Shown here: positions 48,482-56,826 of the stretch, piece by piece
How the letters are laid out: every line of letters begins with the position of its first letter
Position numbering within the stretch: the stretch's first letter is position 1
Assembly (NCBI RefSeq): GCF_015712065.1
Contig: NZ_JACFYZ010000001.1
Coordinates: 62,001-126,000 of the forward strand
DNA length: 64,000 nt
Source: Ectopseudomonas chengduensis
GTDB lineage: Bacteria; Pseudomonadota; Gammaproteobacteria; Pseudomonadales; Pseudomonadaceae
Reading direction: 5' to 3'
Notes under the pieces: generated by a model
Seen by the model: the letters and a program-made list of their open reading frames with translations, nothing else
Told to the model about the DNA's origin: nothing
The model's database searches: none
Program-made: the position numbers and the translations under genes

Positions 48482-50269
48482 TCAACGACCTGCCTGGCGG
48501 TTGCTGGCCTGATCCAGGCGCCCTACGAAGGTGGCGGCATTGACCTCACCTACGACACGCAGATCGAGCAATTCGTCACCATTGCCGGCGAACAACTGGA
48601 TGGCAGGTGGGCCGAACAACTTGTAACGGTCCAGCAGGGCGCGCTGGGCGGCGTTGCTTTCGGTGATATCGAAGCGGATCAGGCGCCAGCCGGCCAGTTT
48701 GCTGCCCACTTCGGCATTGCCGAACACCTCGCGTTCGATGACCTTGCAGCTGATGCACCAGTCGGCATACCAGTCCAGCAGCAGCGGCTGGCCGCTGGCT
48801 TTGGCCTCGGCCAGTGCGGCGTCCAGTTCGGCGGGGCTGCTCAGGGTTTGCCAGGCACCGCTCTTGGCGCTGCTCTGGCTGGCACCGGCCTGCAACTGGC
48901 CGAGCGGCTTGAGCGGATCGCTCGCACCCTGCAGGGCACCGACCCAGGCGGCCAGGGCATAGACCAGCAACGCCAGACCGGCGATCTGACCGAGCTTCTG
49001 TCGATGCGTTTTGGGACCGAACTCCAGCGCACCGAGGAATACCGCCACGCCACCCGCCAGCAGGCCCCACAGGGCCAGGCTGAGACTGCCCGGCAGTACG
49101 CGCTCGAGCAGCCAGACCGAAACGGCCAGCAGCAGCACGCCGAAGGCATTGCGCACCGTGACCATCCAGGTACCGGTTTTCGGCAGCAGCGCACCACCGC
49201 CAACGGCGAACAGCACCAGCGGCGTCCCCATGCCGAGGCCGAGGGCGAGCAGCTTCAGGCCGCCGCCCAGGGCATCGCCACTGGCGCTGATATAAAGCAG
49301 GGCACCGGCCAGCGGTGCCGAGACGCAGGGGCTGACCAGCAGGCTGGACAGCACGCCGAGCAGGGCTGCATTCAGATGCGAGCCGCCATGGGTTTTGCCT
49401 GCCAGGCGATCCAGCGGTTCACTGATGAAACGTGGCAGGCGCAGCTCGAACAGGCCGAACATGGCCAGCGCGAAGAAGGCGAAGAAGGCGGCGAAAGGCA
49501 CCAATACCCAAGCCGATTGCAGGCGAGCCTGCAGATTTAGGCCCGCGCCGAACAGCCCCATCAGCGTGCCGAGAATGGCGAAGCAGGCGGCCATCGGCAG
49601 GACATAAGCCAGCGACAGAGTCAGGCTGCGCAGGCCGCCCAACTGGCCGCGCAGCACCACGCCGGAGAGGATCGGCAGCATCGGCAGCACGCAGGGGGTG
49701 AAGGTCAGCGCCAGACCGCCGAGGAAGAACAGCGCCAGCTCTTTCCAGTTCCAGCCTGTCGCGACCGGCGCCACATCACCGCTGGTGGCGGCAGGCATAT
49801 CACCGATCTCGATATATTCGGTTTCCGGCGGATAGCACAGGCCCTTGTCGGCGCAACCCTGATAGCCGACCTGCAGGCGCAGCGGGCGGTTATCCGGGTT
49901 GTCCAGCGGCACACGGATATCCAGCACGCCGTAGTACACCTCGACATCGCCGAAGAATTCATCGTGCTTGGCCTCGCCTGCTGGCAATTCGGCGTCGCCG
50001 AGCACCAGGTCCGCCGGTTCGACGCTGAAATTGAATCGATGGCGATAGAGGTAGTAGCCCTCGGCCGCGACGAAGCGCAGCGTCACTGCCTGTGCATCGC
50101 TGCTCACCAGGCTCAGCTTGAAGGCTTCACGCACCGGCAGGAAATCGCTGCTGTTGTTCAGCGGTGCGCCAATCGGCGAGGCGGCAGGGCGCTGGTCGAA
50201 CAGGTTGGCGCTGGCGGGCAGGCTCAGGCAGAGCAGAAGCAGGGGAAGCAGCAGTCGACGCAGTGACAT
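48482..50269 (-). CDS. dsbD: Thiol:disulfide interchange protein DsbD (DipZ)
   Basis: 595 residues: signal peptide (MSLRRLLLPLLLLCLSLPASA), periplasmic alpha domain with the redox pair in GYQGCADKGLCYPP, eight membrane helices with TFTPCVLPMLP and LLVSPCVSAPLAGAL, and a C-terminal thioredoxin domain with LDWYADWCISCK. All six redox cysteines are present. It moves electrons from cytoplasmic thioredoxin to periplasmic DsbC/CcmG-type proteins. The ATG at 50269 gives the correct signal peptide. It is transcribed apart from aroQ. Confidence 0.96.
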   Translation of the reverse strand: MSLRRLLLPLLLLCLSLPASANLFDQRPAASPIGAPLNNSSDFLPVREAFKLSLVSSDAQAVTLRFVAAEGYYLYRHRFNFSVEPADLVLGDAELPAGEAKHDEFFGDVEVYYGVLDIRVPLDNPDNRPLRLQVGYQGCADKGLCYPPETEYIEIGDMPAATSGDVAPVATGWNWKELALFFLGGLALTFTPCVLPMLPILSGVVLRGQLGGLRSLTLSLAYVLPMAACFAILGTLMGLFGAGLNLQARLQSAWVLVPFAAFFAFFALAMFGLFELRLPRFISEPLDRLAGKTHGGSHLNAALLGVLSSLLVSPCVSAPLAGALLYISASGDALGGGLKLLALGLGMGTPLVLFAVGGGALLPKTGTWMVTVRNAFGVLLLAVSVWLLERVLPGSLSLALWGLLAGGVAVFLGALEFGPKTHRQKLGQIAGLALLVYALAAWVGALQGASDPLKPLGQLQAGASQSSAKSGAWQTLSSPAELDAALAEAKASGQPLLLDWYADWCISCKVIEREVFGNAEVGSKLAGWRLIRFDITESNAAQRALLDRYKLFGPPAIQLFAGNGDELLDLRVVGEVNAATFVGRLDQASNRQAGR

Positions 50270-50412
50270 CGGGCGAATATCTCGGCGAAAGGTGGCGGCA
50301 TGATACCGGAAAGCGCTCACCCGTATCGTCGTCGCCGCGCCGGGGCGTCGATTGCCGGGGATGAGCGGAACCTTGGAGAAGGCCGGCCTTGTCGAGTTCC
50401 CGTGCAGATCAA

Positions 50413-50435
50413 GCCTGCGCTGCCGTGTCGCAGGC
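50413..50435 (-). terminator. Candidate ctpL terminator hairpin
   Basis: GCCTGCG (50413-50419) pairs with CGCAGGC (50429-50435) a few bases after the ctpL stop. The following minus-strand bases TTGATCT are only moderately T-rich. Confidence 0.4.
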
Positions 50436-50437
50436 GC

Positions 50438-52402
50438 TTAGACGCGAAACGCCTGTACGGCGCTGTGCAACTGGCCACCCAGGTGCAGCAGGCGTTCACT
50501 CTCGCTGCGTCCGTTGGCGATCAGGCCGAGGTTGTCGTCGCCCAGTTGGTGGATGCGTTCGCCGTGTTCGCGAATCTCGCTGACCGCATTACTCTGCTGC
50601 GCGGTGGCCTCGGCGATACGCCCGGCCATGCTGGCGATGGTGCGTATGGCGCTGACGATCTCGTCCAGCGCACCATCGGCCGCTTCGGCCTTGCCCGCGG
50701 TAGCTTCGGCGTGTTCGACCTGGGCACGCATGGCCTGTACCGACTGATGCGCGGCTTGTTGCAAGCGGCCGATGACATCCTGGATTTCCGCGGTGGCGCT
50801 GCCGGTGCGCTGCGACAGTGAGCGCACCTCGTCGGCGACCACGGCGAAACCGCGGCCGGCCTCGCCGGCGCGCGCGGCCTCGATGGCGGCGTTGAGGGCG
50901 AGCAGGTTGGTCTGTTCGGCGATGCCGCGAATCACCGTCAGCACGCTGCCGATGGTGGCGGTCTCGTCGGCCAGACGTTCGATGGCCTGGGCGTTGCCCT
51001 GTACCTCGGTGACCAGGGCATGCAGCCCTTCCAGGCTCTGGCCGATGACCTGCTGGCCCTGGACCAGGGCGCGGTCGGCGTCGCGGCTGGCGTCGGCGGT
51101 CTGGCTGGCATCCTGGGCGACCTGGCCGATGGTCGCTTCCAGCTCGCTCAATGCGTCGCGGATCAGAGCGGTATCGCCGGCCTGGCGTTCGGCTCCGCCG
51201 TGTAGGCCGCCGCTGAGGTCGGCCAGGGTACGACTGGAGCCGGCGACATGCTCGGCGTGGCCGCGGATGCTGGCGACCAGCTCCACCAGATAGCGGCGCA
51301 GGTGATTGAGCGAATCTTCGATATCGCGCAGCTCGCGGGTGCGGGAATTGATGCTGATCGGCGTCGCGAAATCACCTTTGGCCCACTGCGACAGCGCCGG
51401 TACCAGGCGCTCGAGTACCTGCGACAGGCGCCGCTGGATGCGGTCGATGAGCAGGGCGATCAGCAGGATCAGACCGATCATCAGGCCTTGAATCAGCCGC
51501 ACCTCGCCCTGAATGCGCGCGTATTCGCCTTTTACCAGAGGCTCCAGCGCCGCCAGTGCCTGTTGCACCTGGGTCACGCGTTCGGTGGTGGTCAAGGCCA
51601 GTTGCTGGCGTTGCTCGACCAGCTCGCGAGTGCGTTGCAGTTCGCTGGGGTAGCGACGTACCAGGGTGCTCAGTTCGCGTTTCAGCTCGATGCCACGATC
51701 CTGCACCTGTTGTTCCTGCTGTGTTTCATCCAGGCCTAGCAGTGCTGCGAAACCGACGCTGGCAGAGCTGTCGGCCTGCTGCACGCCGAGTAGCGGCAAC
51801 TTATCCAGCGCCTCTGCCTGTTGAGCAAGAGCCTTGAGTTCGCGTTCGACGTCGCCGAGCAGCTCACTACGACCCTGGCTGGTGAAGCGTTCGCGGGCGT
51901 GGGCCAGCCTAAGCAGGCGCGAACCGGCTTCCTGCAGTGGTTTGCGGTAGTCACCGGCGGCGGGGCTGCTGGCATCTGCGACGTACTGGGTCAGTTGTTC
52001 CAGCGCGGCGAGCATCTCGCGTTCGGCCTGCAACAGCAGCCCCTGCGGATCACCGGCCAGTTTGCCGGCCGCCAGCAGCTGATTGGCGCTGAAGTCGCGC
52101 AGTTGCTCAAGGCTTGGACGCAGCTCGGTGGTCAATTGTTGCGGCAGTTGTTCGAGGGCTTCGTCGAAGGCGTCGATGGCCTGGGTCGCGCTGCTGTGTT
52201 GCACCGCGTTGCCACCGGCCAGGTAGGCCTGAATGTTGTCGGCCACCTCGCGCTGGAACTGCTGGGACAGCGTCAGGTAGCGCTCCATCAGTTGCACCGG
52301 TTGCTGCAACGCGCGCTGCGACCACCAGAGCGTCGCCGCCAGCGCAACGCAGACGGTGACCAGCAGCAGGGTGTTTAGGTTGGTGAGCAGCTTGAGGCGC
52401 AT
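50438..52402 (-). CDS. ctpL: Methyl-accepting chemotaxis protein, CtpL-like
   Basis: 654 residues. An N-terminal membrane helix ([16 protein letters not shown]) is followed by a long helical periplasmic domain (about 35-300), a second helix ([20 protein letters not shown]), HAMP, and a signalling domain with the hairpin tip [34 protein letters not shown]. The long helical-bimodular-like sensor and its place between gcbA and dsbD match PA4844 CtpL, a phosphate/4-chloroaniline transducer. The phosphate role is inferred from that relative and from a Pho-box-like sequence upstream. Confidence 0.88.
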   Translation of the reverse strand: MRLKLLTNLNTLLLVTVCVALAATLWWSQRALQQPVQLMERYLTLSQQFQREVADNIQAYLAGGNAVQHSSATQAIDAFDEALEQLPQQLTTELRPSLEQLRDFSANQLLAAGKLAGDPQGLLLQAEREMLAALEQLTQYVADASSPAAGDYRKPLQEAGSRLLRLAHARERFTSQGRSELLGDVERELKALAQQAEALDKLPLLGVQQADSSASVGFAALLGLDETQQEQQVQDRGIELKRELSTLVRRYPSELQRTRELVEQRQQLALTTTERVTQVQQALAALEPLVKGEYARIQGEVRLIQGLMIGLILLIALLIDRIQRRLSQVLERLVPALSQWAKGDFATPISINSRTRELRDIEDSLNHLRRYLVELVASIRGHAEHVAGSSRTLADLSGGLHGGAERQAGDTALIRDALSELEATIGQVAQDASQTADASRDADRALVQGQQVIGQSLEGLHALVTEVQGNAQAIERLADETATIGSVLTVIRGIAEQTNLLALNAAIEAARAGEAGRGFAVVADEVRSLSQRTGSATAEIQDVIGRLQQAAHQSVQAMRAQVEHAEATAGKAEAADGALDEIVSAIRTIASMAGRIAEATAQQSNAVSEIREHGERIHQLGDDNLGLIANGRSESERLLHLGGQLHSAVQAFRV

Positions 52403-52453
52403 GACGGGCTCGATCGACGACTGAACGATGCCCGCGAGCTTATTGCGGTTTGG

Positions 52454-52471
52454 TTACAGGCTGATGACGCT
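52454..52471 (-). promoter_or_regulatory. Pho-box-like sequence upstream of ctpL
   Basis: On the minus strand GCGTCAT-CAGC-CTGTAAC: two direct seven-mers with a 4-bp spacer, 10 of 14 positions matching CTGTCAT-N4-CTGTCAT. It is about 52 bp before the ctpL ATG, where PhoB would act. Confidence 0.4.
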
Positions 52472-52498
52472 GTGAGCTGCGTCACGTTCTGCGGCGAG

Positions 52499-54112
52499 TC
52501 ATTCGCTGCTGTACAGCTCCACCCGGTTACGACCACCGTGCTTGGCCTTGTACAGCGCCTCGTCGGCGCGCTTGGACAGTGCGTTGCCATCCAGGCCCGG
52601 TTGCAGCATGGCGATGCCGCAGCTGAAAGTGCAGGACAGGTCCTGCGGCTGGGCCGGGTAGTGGATTTCGGCGAAGCGCTGGCGAATCTCTTCCAGCACC
52701 TTGAGCGCTGATTGCTCATCGGTATCGGGCAGCACCACGGCAAATTCCTCGCCGCCGTAACGACCGATGTGGTCGGTCTTGCGCAGGCGCTGCTTGAGGA
52801 ACAGCGCCAGGCTCTTGATCACGCGGTCGCCCATGGGGTGGCCATAGGTGTCGTTGACCTTCTTGAAGTGGTCGATGTCGAGCATGGCGAAGGCCAGCGG
52901 CTGCTCGTCGCGACGGGCGCGAAAGCAGGCGTCTTCGAGCAGCTGCAGGGTATGGGTGTGGTTGTACAGGCCGGTCAGGCTGTCACGCACCATGCGCGCC
53001 TTGAGGTTGCGTGCACGGGCCGCGCGGTTGCGCACGGTGGCGATCAGATGGCGTGGCTTGATCGGTTTGGTGAGGAAGTCGTCGCCGCCCTCGCTCATGG
53101 CGTCGAGCTGCTTGTCCAGGTCGTCCTCGGCCGACAGATAGATGATCGGTACGCTGACGTAACGGTCGTTGTGGCGGATCACCTTGGCCAGTTCGGTGCC
53201 GTTGCAGTCGGGCATGTACATGTCGAGGATGATCAGGTCTGGCTGGAATTCGGCCAGCGCGTCCATCGCCTGAATCGGCTCGGTCAGGGTGTGGGTGAGA
53301 ATGCCGGCGCTGTTGAGCACGCGCTCGGTATGGGTCGCCTGGGCCTTTGAGTCGTCGACGATCAGCACCTTGTACGGGTCGTACTGCGAGACGTGGGTCA
53401 GTACCTCGATACGTTCGAGCAGGCTGGAGGCGTCCAGCGAACCGGTGAAGAACTCCTGCCCACCGGCGCGCACTGCGGCCAGGCGCGTTGGCGTGTCGGT
53501 ATCGCAGTGGCTGAAGAACAGCAGCGGAATCTTCTGCTCCAGACCCTCTTGCACCGAGTTGGCAAGTTCCAGACCGGCGCCGGCGAAATCGACGTCCATG
53601 ACGATGGCAGCCGGGTGGCGCTCGCTGATGGCGGCGCGGAAGGCGAGCTCATCACTCAGGGCCTGCGCCGCCAGGCCGAAGAAATCCAGTTGCTGGGCCA
53701 GACGCTCGGCGCGCTGGGCATCCTGCAGGGCCAGGTACACCGGTTTGCGCAGTGGTGGCAGGAAGGTCTGTTCGAAGGCATCGCTATGACGCAGACCGGT
53801 TCTCGACAAGCGCTGCATGGCCTGATTGAGGCGGGCGATCAACGTGCTGTTGAGGCGACCGCGATTTTCCACCACTTCATCGAGGCTGACGCCAATGCTT
53901 TGCGCCAGCTGCGCGTGCTCGATCTGCTCGAAGCGCTCGGCGTAACGCAGCAGGCGCAGGTTGGCCTCGGTCAGCTCAGCCATGCCGGCATCGTTCCATT
54001 CGCTGCGTTGCAGGCGCTGCCAGACTTCCAGCACCTGGCGTGCCTGGTGAATCACGCGCTGGGCGAAATGGTGCTTGAGGCGATCTCGACTGGGATCCGG
54101 GTGCTCGGTCAT
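52499..54112 (-). CDS. gcbA: Diguanylate cyclase with two receiver-like domains, GcbA-like
   Basis: 537 residues: an N-terminal helical region (about 1-125), a degenerate receiver (PVYLALQDAQRAERLAQQLD..., about 128-245), a full receiver with phosphorylatable Asp in PDLIILDMYMPDCNG (about 250-370), and a GGDEF domain with GGEEF and the inhibitory RxxD site (RKTD) five residues before it. It makes c-di-GMP and responds to product. Its location next to ctpL matches PA4843/GcbA, which promotes attachment. Regulation probably involves the 26-bp palindrome in the upstream gap. Confidence 0.92.
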   Translation of the reverse strand: MTEHPDPSRDRLKHHFAQRVIHQARQVLEVWQRLQRSEWNDAGMAELTEANLRLLRYAERFEQIEHAQLAQSIGVSLDEVVENRGRLNSTLIARLNQAMQRLSRTGLRHSDAFEQTFLPPLRKPVYLALQDAQRAERLAQQLDFFGLAAQALSDELAFRAAISERHPAAIVMDVDFAGAGLELANSVQEGLEQKIPLLFFSHCDTDTPTRLAAVRAGGQEFFTGSLDASSLLERIEVLTHVSQYDPYKVLIVDDSKAQATHTERVLNSAGILTHTLTEPIQAMDALAEFQPDLIILDMYMPDCNGTELAKVIRHNDRYVSVPIIYLSAEDDLDKQLDAMSEGGDDFLTKPIKPRHLIATVRNRAARARNLKARMVRDSLTGLYNHTHTLQLLEDACFRARRDEQPLAFAMLDIDHFKKVNDTYGHPMGDRVIKSLALFLKQRLRKTDHIGRYGGEEFAVVLPDTDEQSALKVLEEIRQRFAEIHYPAQPQDLSCTFSCGIAMLQPGLDGNALSKRADEALYKAKHGGRNRVELYSSE

Positions 54113-54204
54113 GGGCCGACTTCTATAGGTGGTTAAGTCAGTGGTGGCTTGATGCTATCACTTGCTGGAGGCGCTGACATTGCCGTCGATCAATTGGCGT
54201 CGGT

Positions 54205-54230
54205 ATTTCTGTCGAATAAGCGACAGAAAT
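54205..54230. promoter_or_regulatory. Perfect 10-bp inverted repeat between gcbA and the DUF2333 gene
   Basis: ATTTCTGTCG (54205-54214) and CGACAGAAAT (54221-54230) around a 6-base spacer. The size and symmetry suit a dimeric repressor site; a second small palindrome CTTACC-AGC-GGTAAG follows at 54241-54255. It lies about 90 bp from gcbA and 140 bp from the divergent gene. Confidence 0.5.
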
Positions 54231-54293
54231 GTAGTTTTCCCTTACCAGCGGTAAGTTTGCCCCTCTGCCCTGCGTTTTGCTGTGGGCTTGCCT

Positions 54294-54299
54294 TATAGT
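54294..54299 (+). promoter_or_regulatory. -10 element for the DUF2333-nudix transcript
   Basis: TATAGT, five of six, about 70 bp before the ATG at 54370. No convincing -35 is seen at 16-18 bp. Confidence 0.35.
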
Positions 54300-54369
54300 G
54301 CGTAGCAGGTCGCAACCCGTTGGTCGGGTTGTGGTCGAACACTCGAATTCGCTTGAAAAGGACACTGCC

Positions 54370-55431
54370 ATGCTGGACTGGAAGAATCGCGCGACGAACT
54401 CGCAAGACGGCGCCGCCAAGACCTCAGGGGGCGGTCGCAGTGGCGGCAGCCTGATTGCCCGAGCTCTGGGCGGCCTGATCGGTGTCTATCTGCTGATCGC
54501 CTTGGTGGTCGGTTGGTACTGGAGTCAGGAACCGTCTGCCTTCCAGGTCCAGCAGCATGCGCAGAATTCGGCGCAGCAGGCGCAACGGCAGATGGTCACC
54601 GGTTACACCTCGGTGGAAACCCTCAAGCAGGTCGCCAGCACGCTGCTCGACAAGCCGGGCGGCTATCTGTCCAACGATCTTGCGCCACCCGGTCTGTGGC
54701 TGGACAACATGCCGAGCTGGGAATACGGCGTGCTGGTGCAGGTACGCGATTTCTCCCGTGCGCTGCGCAAGGACTTCGCCCGTTCGCAGTCGCAGTCCAC
54801 CGAGGACCCGGACCTGGCCAAGGCCGAGCCGCGTTTTCACTTCGACAACAAGAGCTGGGCGTTGCCTGCGTCCGAGTCCGAGTATCGCGAGGGCATCAAG
54901 TCGCTGGACCGCTACCTCGCTCGTCTGGCCGACCCGGCGCAGAGAAACGCGCAGTTCTATGCGCGTGCCGACAACCTCAACAACTGGCTGGGTGATGCCG
55001 GCACACGTCTTGGCTCGCTGTCCCAGCGCCTGTCCGCCAGCGTGGGTCAGGTGCGCCTGAACGAGAAACTGCAGGTGGGCAGCGATGCCGAAGAGTCCGG
55101 GCTGATTGGTGAAGGCGGCGTTTACGAGACGCCCTGGCTGCAGATCGATAACGTGTTCTACGAGGCTCGCGGCCAGGCCTGGGCGCTGGCTCATCTGCTA
55201 CGCGCCATCGAGGTGGACTTCGCCGACGTGCTGGCGAAAAAGAACGCCACCGTCAGTGTGCGCCAGATTATTCGTGAGCTGGAGGCCGCGCAGGCCACCC
55301 TGTGGAGCCCGATGATCCTCAACGGCAGCGGTTACGGTGTTCTGGCCAACCACTCGTTGGTGATGGCCAACTACATCTCCCGCGCCAATGCCGGCATGAT
55401 CGATCTGCGTCAGTTGCTGAGCCAGGGTTGA
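54370..55431 (+). CDS. DUF2333 family inner-membrane protein
   Basis: 353 residues. A short Gly/Ser-rich cytoplasmic start, one membrane helix (ALGGLIGVYLLIALVVGWYW, about 36-55), and a long periplasmic region with PGGYLSNDLAPPGLWLDNMP and a C-terminal ISRANAGMIDLRQLLSQG. It corresponds to PA4842-like proteins of unknown function, always single-pass. AAAAGGA lies upstream of the ATG at 54370. Its stop overlaps the start of the nudix gene by 1 bp (TGATG). Confidence 0.88.
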   Translation: MLDWKNRATNSQDGAAKTSGGGRSGGSLIARALGGLIGVYLLIALVVGWYWSQEPSAFQVQQHAQNSAQQAQRQMVTGYTSVETLKQVASTLLDKPGGYLSNDLAPPGLWLDNMPSWEYGVLVQVRDFSRALRKDFARSQSQSTEDPDLAKAEPRFHFDNKSWALPASESEYREGIKSLDRYLARLADPAQRNAQFYARADNLNNWLGDAGTRLGSLSQRLSASVGQVRLNEKLQVGSDAEESGLIGEGGVYETPWLQIDNVFYEARGQAWALAHLLRAIEVDFADVLAKKNATVSVRQIIRELEAAQATLWSPMILNGSGYGVLANHSLVMANYISRANAGMIDLRQLLSQG

Positions 55432-55979
55432 TGGTCGCCATTTCGGCAGCGGAGGCGGCGCATCGTGCTGCCTCCGACCGCGAGCGGGTGGCCTGGGTTG
55501 ACGAACACGATCGGCCACTGGGTGGTGTTTCCCGGGCCGAAATGCGCGAGCGCCGGCTGATCGGGCGTGGCACCTACATTCTCCTGTTCAACACGGCCGG
55601 TCTGCTGTGTGTGCATCGGCGCACCCTGAGCAAGGCGCTATATCCCGGTTACTGGGACGTGGCGGCCGGCGGCATGGTGCTCGAAGGCGAGGACTACCGC
55701 CTCTCAGCCGAGCGTGAATTGGCCGAGGAACTGGGCGTCGTCGATGCCGACCTGGTCGAGCATGCGCACTTTCTCTATGACGCTCCGGAAAGTCGCCTGT
55801 GGTGCATGGCCTATTCGGCGGTATCCGATGCGCCGCTGGTGTTGCAGCCGGAAGAAGTACTGGAAGCGCGCTTTATCAGCGTCGAGCAGGCGCTGGAAGA
55901 AACCCATCGTCTGTCCTATTGCCCCGATTCGCTGGCGGCGCTGGAGCGCTACATAAACAGGCCGCTTGCGGCCGGCTGA
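55431..55979 (+). CDS. Nudix hydrolase (YfcD-like)
   Basis: A 182-residue protein with the nudix box, written here as GGMVLEGEDYRLSAERELAEELGV (GX5EX7REUXEEXG pattern intact). The opening EHDRPLGGVSRAEMRERRLI and GRGTYILLFNTAGLLCVHRR is characteristic of the YfcD/IPP-isomerase-like branch. The ATG at 55431 overlaps the previous stop, giving translational coupling. The substrate, a nucleoside diphosphate derivative, is unknown. Confidence 0.88.
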   Translation: MVAISAAEAAHRAASDRERVAWVDEHDRPLGGVSRAEMRERRLIGRGTYILLFNTAGLLCVHRRTLSKALYPGYWDVAAGGMVLEGEDYRLSAERELAEELGVVDADLVEHAHFLYDAPESRLWCMAYSAVSDAPLVLQPEEVLEARFISVEQALEETHRLSYCPDSLAALERYINRPLAAG

Positions 55980-55982
55980 TGA

Positions 55983-56113
55983 CCCTCTCCCGCTTGCGGG
56001 AGAGGGTGCCCGAAGGGCGGGAGAGGGTGTGTGTTAGCTCCTGCGCGTAGGGTGCGCTGTGCGCACCACCTTTACCCCGGATGCGGGCCCTTGGTGCGCA
56101 CGGCGCACCCTAC
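55983..56113. repeat. REP cluster (families F and B) after the nudix gene
   Basis: Family F palindrome at 55983-56006 (CCCTCTCCCGC-TT-GCGGGAGAGGG), starting 3 bp past the nudix stop. Family B inverted copies at 56047-56067 and 56093-56113. Confidence 0.88.
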
Positions 56114-56192
56114 GGCGTCGCGGATTCCGAGCGCGCCGTGCGCGATGGCGAACGGCGTCGCCAAAGTGCCGCACAATGACGCAAATTTGGTC

Positions 56193-56221
56193 TTAGCAAG
56201 CCCGGCCTTTGCCGTTACACT
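56193..56221 (+). promoter_or_regulatory. Candidate sigma-70 promoter of the SUI1-family gene
   Basis: TTAGCA (56193-56198), a 17-bp spacer and TACACT (56216-56221); four of six matches in each box. The long leader (about 105 bases) carries two hairpins. Confidence 0.4.
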
Positions 56222-56333
56222 GCGCGGCCTTTTCGGCGGACGTCTGTCCGCTTGCGCTGCCCCTGCCTGAGTGGGGCTTCGCGGCTGAACCCGTTCAGCC
56301 AGTCGCTATCCTGACCCCTACGAGGACAAGCCG

Positions 56334-56705
56334 GTGGTCAAGAAAGCCTCTTCATTCTCCGCCCTGAGCGGTCTTGTCTATTCCACCGATGGCGGTCGCC
56401 ATTGCCCGGATTGCAACCAGGCGGTGGATGCCTGCATCTGCAAACAGACACGCATTCCCGATGGCGACGGTATTGCCCGTGTGCGCCGTGAGACCAAGGG
56501 CCGTGGCGGCAAGACCGTCACCACCGTCAGCGGCGTGCCGCTGGCCGAGGAGCCGCTCAAGGAGCTGGCCAGCGCCTTGAAGAAACGCTGCGGCACCGGC
56601 GGCGCACTCAAGGACGGGGTGATCGAGATTCAGGGTGATCACGTCGATCTGCTGTTGGCCGAGCTGAGCAAACGCGGGTTTACCGCGAAGAAGTCCGGCG
56701 GCTGA
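56334..56705 (+). CDS. SUI1/eIF1-family translation factor (YciH-like)
   Basis: 123 residues. An N-terminal part with a Cys pair region (HCPDCNQAVDACICKQ) is followed by the SUI1 fold: RVRRETKGRGGKTVTTVSGV, then LASALKKRCGTGGALKDGVI and IQGDHVDLLLAELSKRGFTA. It starts with GTG at 56334 (GAGGA seven bases upstream). Bacterial YciH proteins bind the small ribosomal subunit and affect initiation fidelity. It matches PA4840 by position before speA. Confidence 0.92.
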   Translation: MVKKASSFSALSGLVYSTDGGRHCPDCNQAVDACICKQTRIPDGDGIARVRRETKGRGGKTVTTVSGVPLAEEPLKELASALKKRCGTGGALKDGVIEIQGDHVDLLLAELSKRGFTAKKSGG

Positions 56706-56725
56706 TAAGCCCTTTTCTAAACTTC

Positions 56726-56764
56726 GATGACGTTAGTACGGTCAACCGCCGAGCAAACGTCATC
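56726..56764. promoter_or_regulatory. Inverted repeat in the speA promoter region
   Basis: GATGACGTT (56726-56734) and AACGTCATC (56756-56764), nine bases each with a 21-base spacer. A CATAAT hexamer (56772-56777) lies just downstream. It could be an operator or a terminator-like stem for the SUI1 gene. Confidence 0.4.
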
Positions 56765-56826
56765 TTGCTTTCATAATTTCTAAACTGGCCGCCAGCAAGG
56801 TCAGGCTTTTCTCATGGGAGAACCCG

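Larger units (their letters stand above)
55980..56333. other. 354-bp intergenic region: REPs, promoter and leader hairpins of the SUI1 gene
   Basis: The left half holds REP families F (55983-56006 with a half unit to about 56028) and B (56047-56113). The right half holds a sigma-70-like promoter (56193-56221) and leader hairpins GCGGAC-GTCT-GTCCGC (about 56237-56252) and GGCTGAA-CCCG-TTCAGCC (56283-56300). No open frame of interest. Confidence 0.6.
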
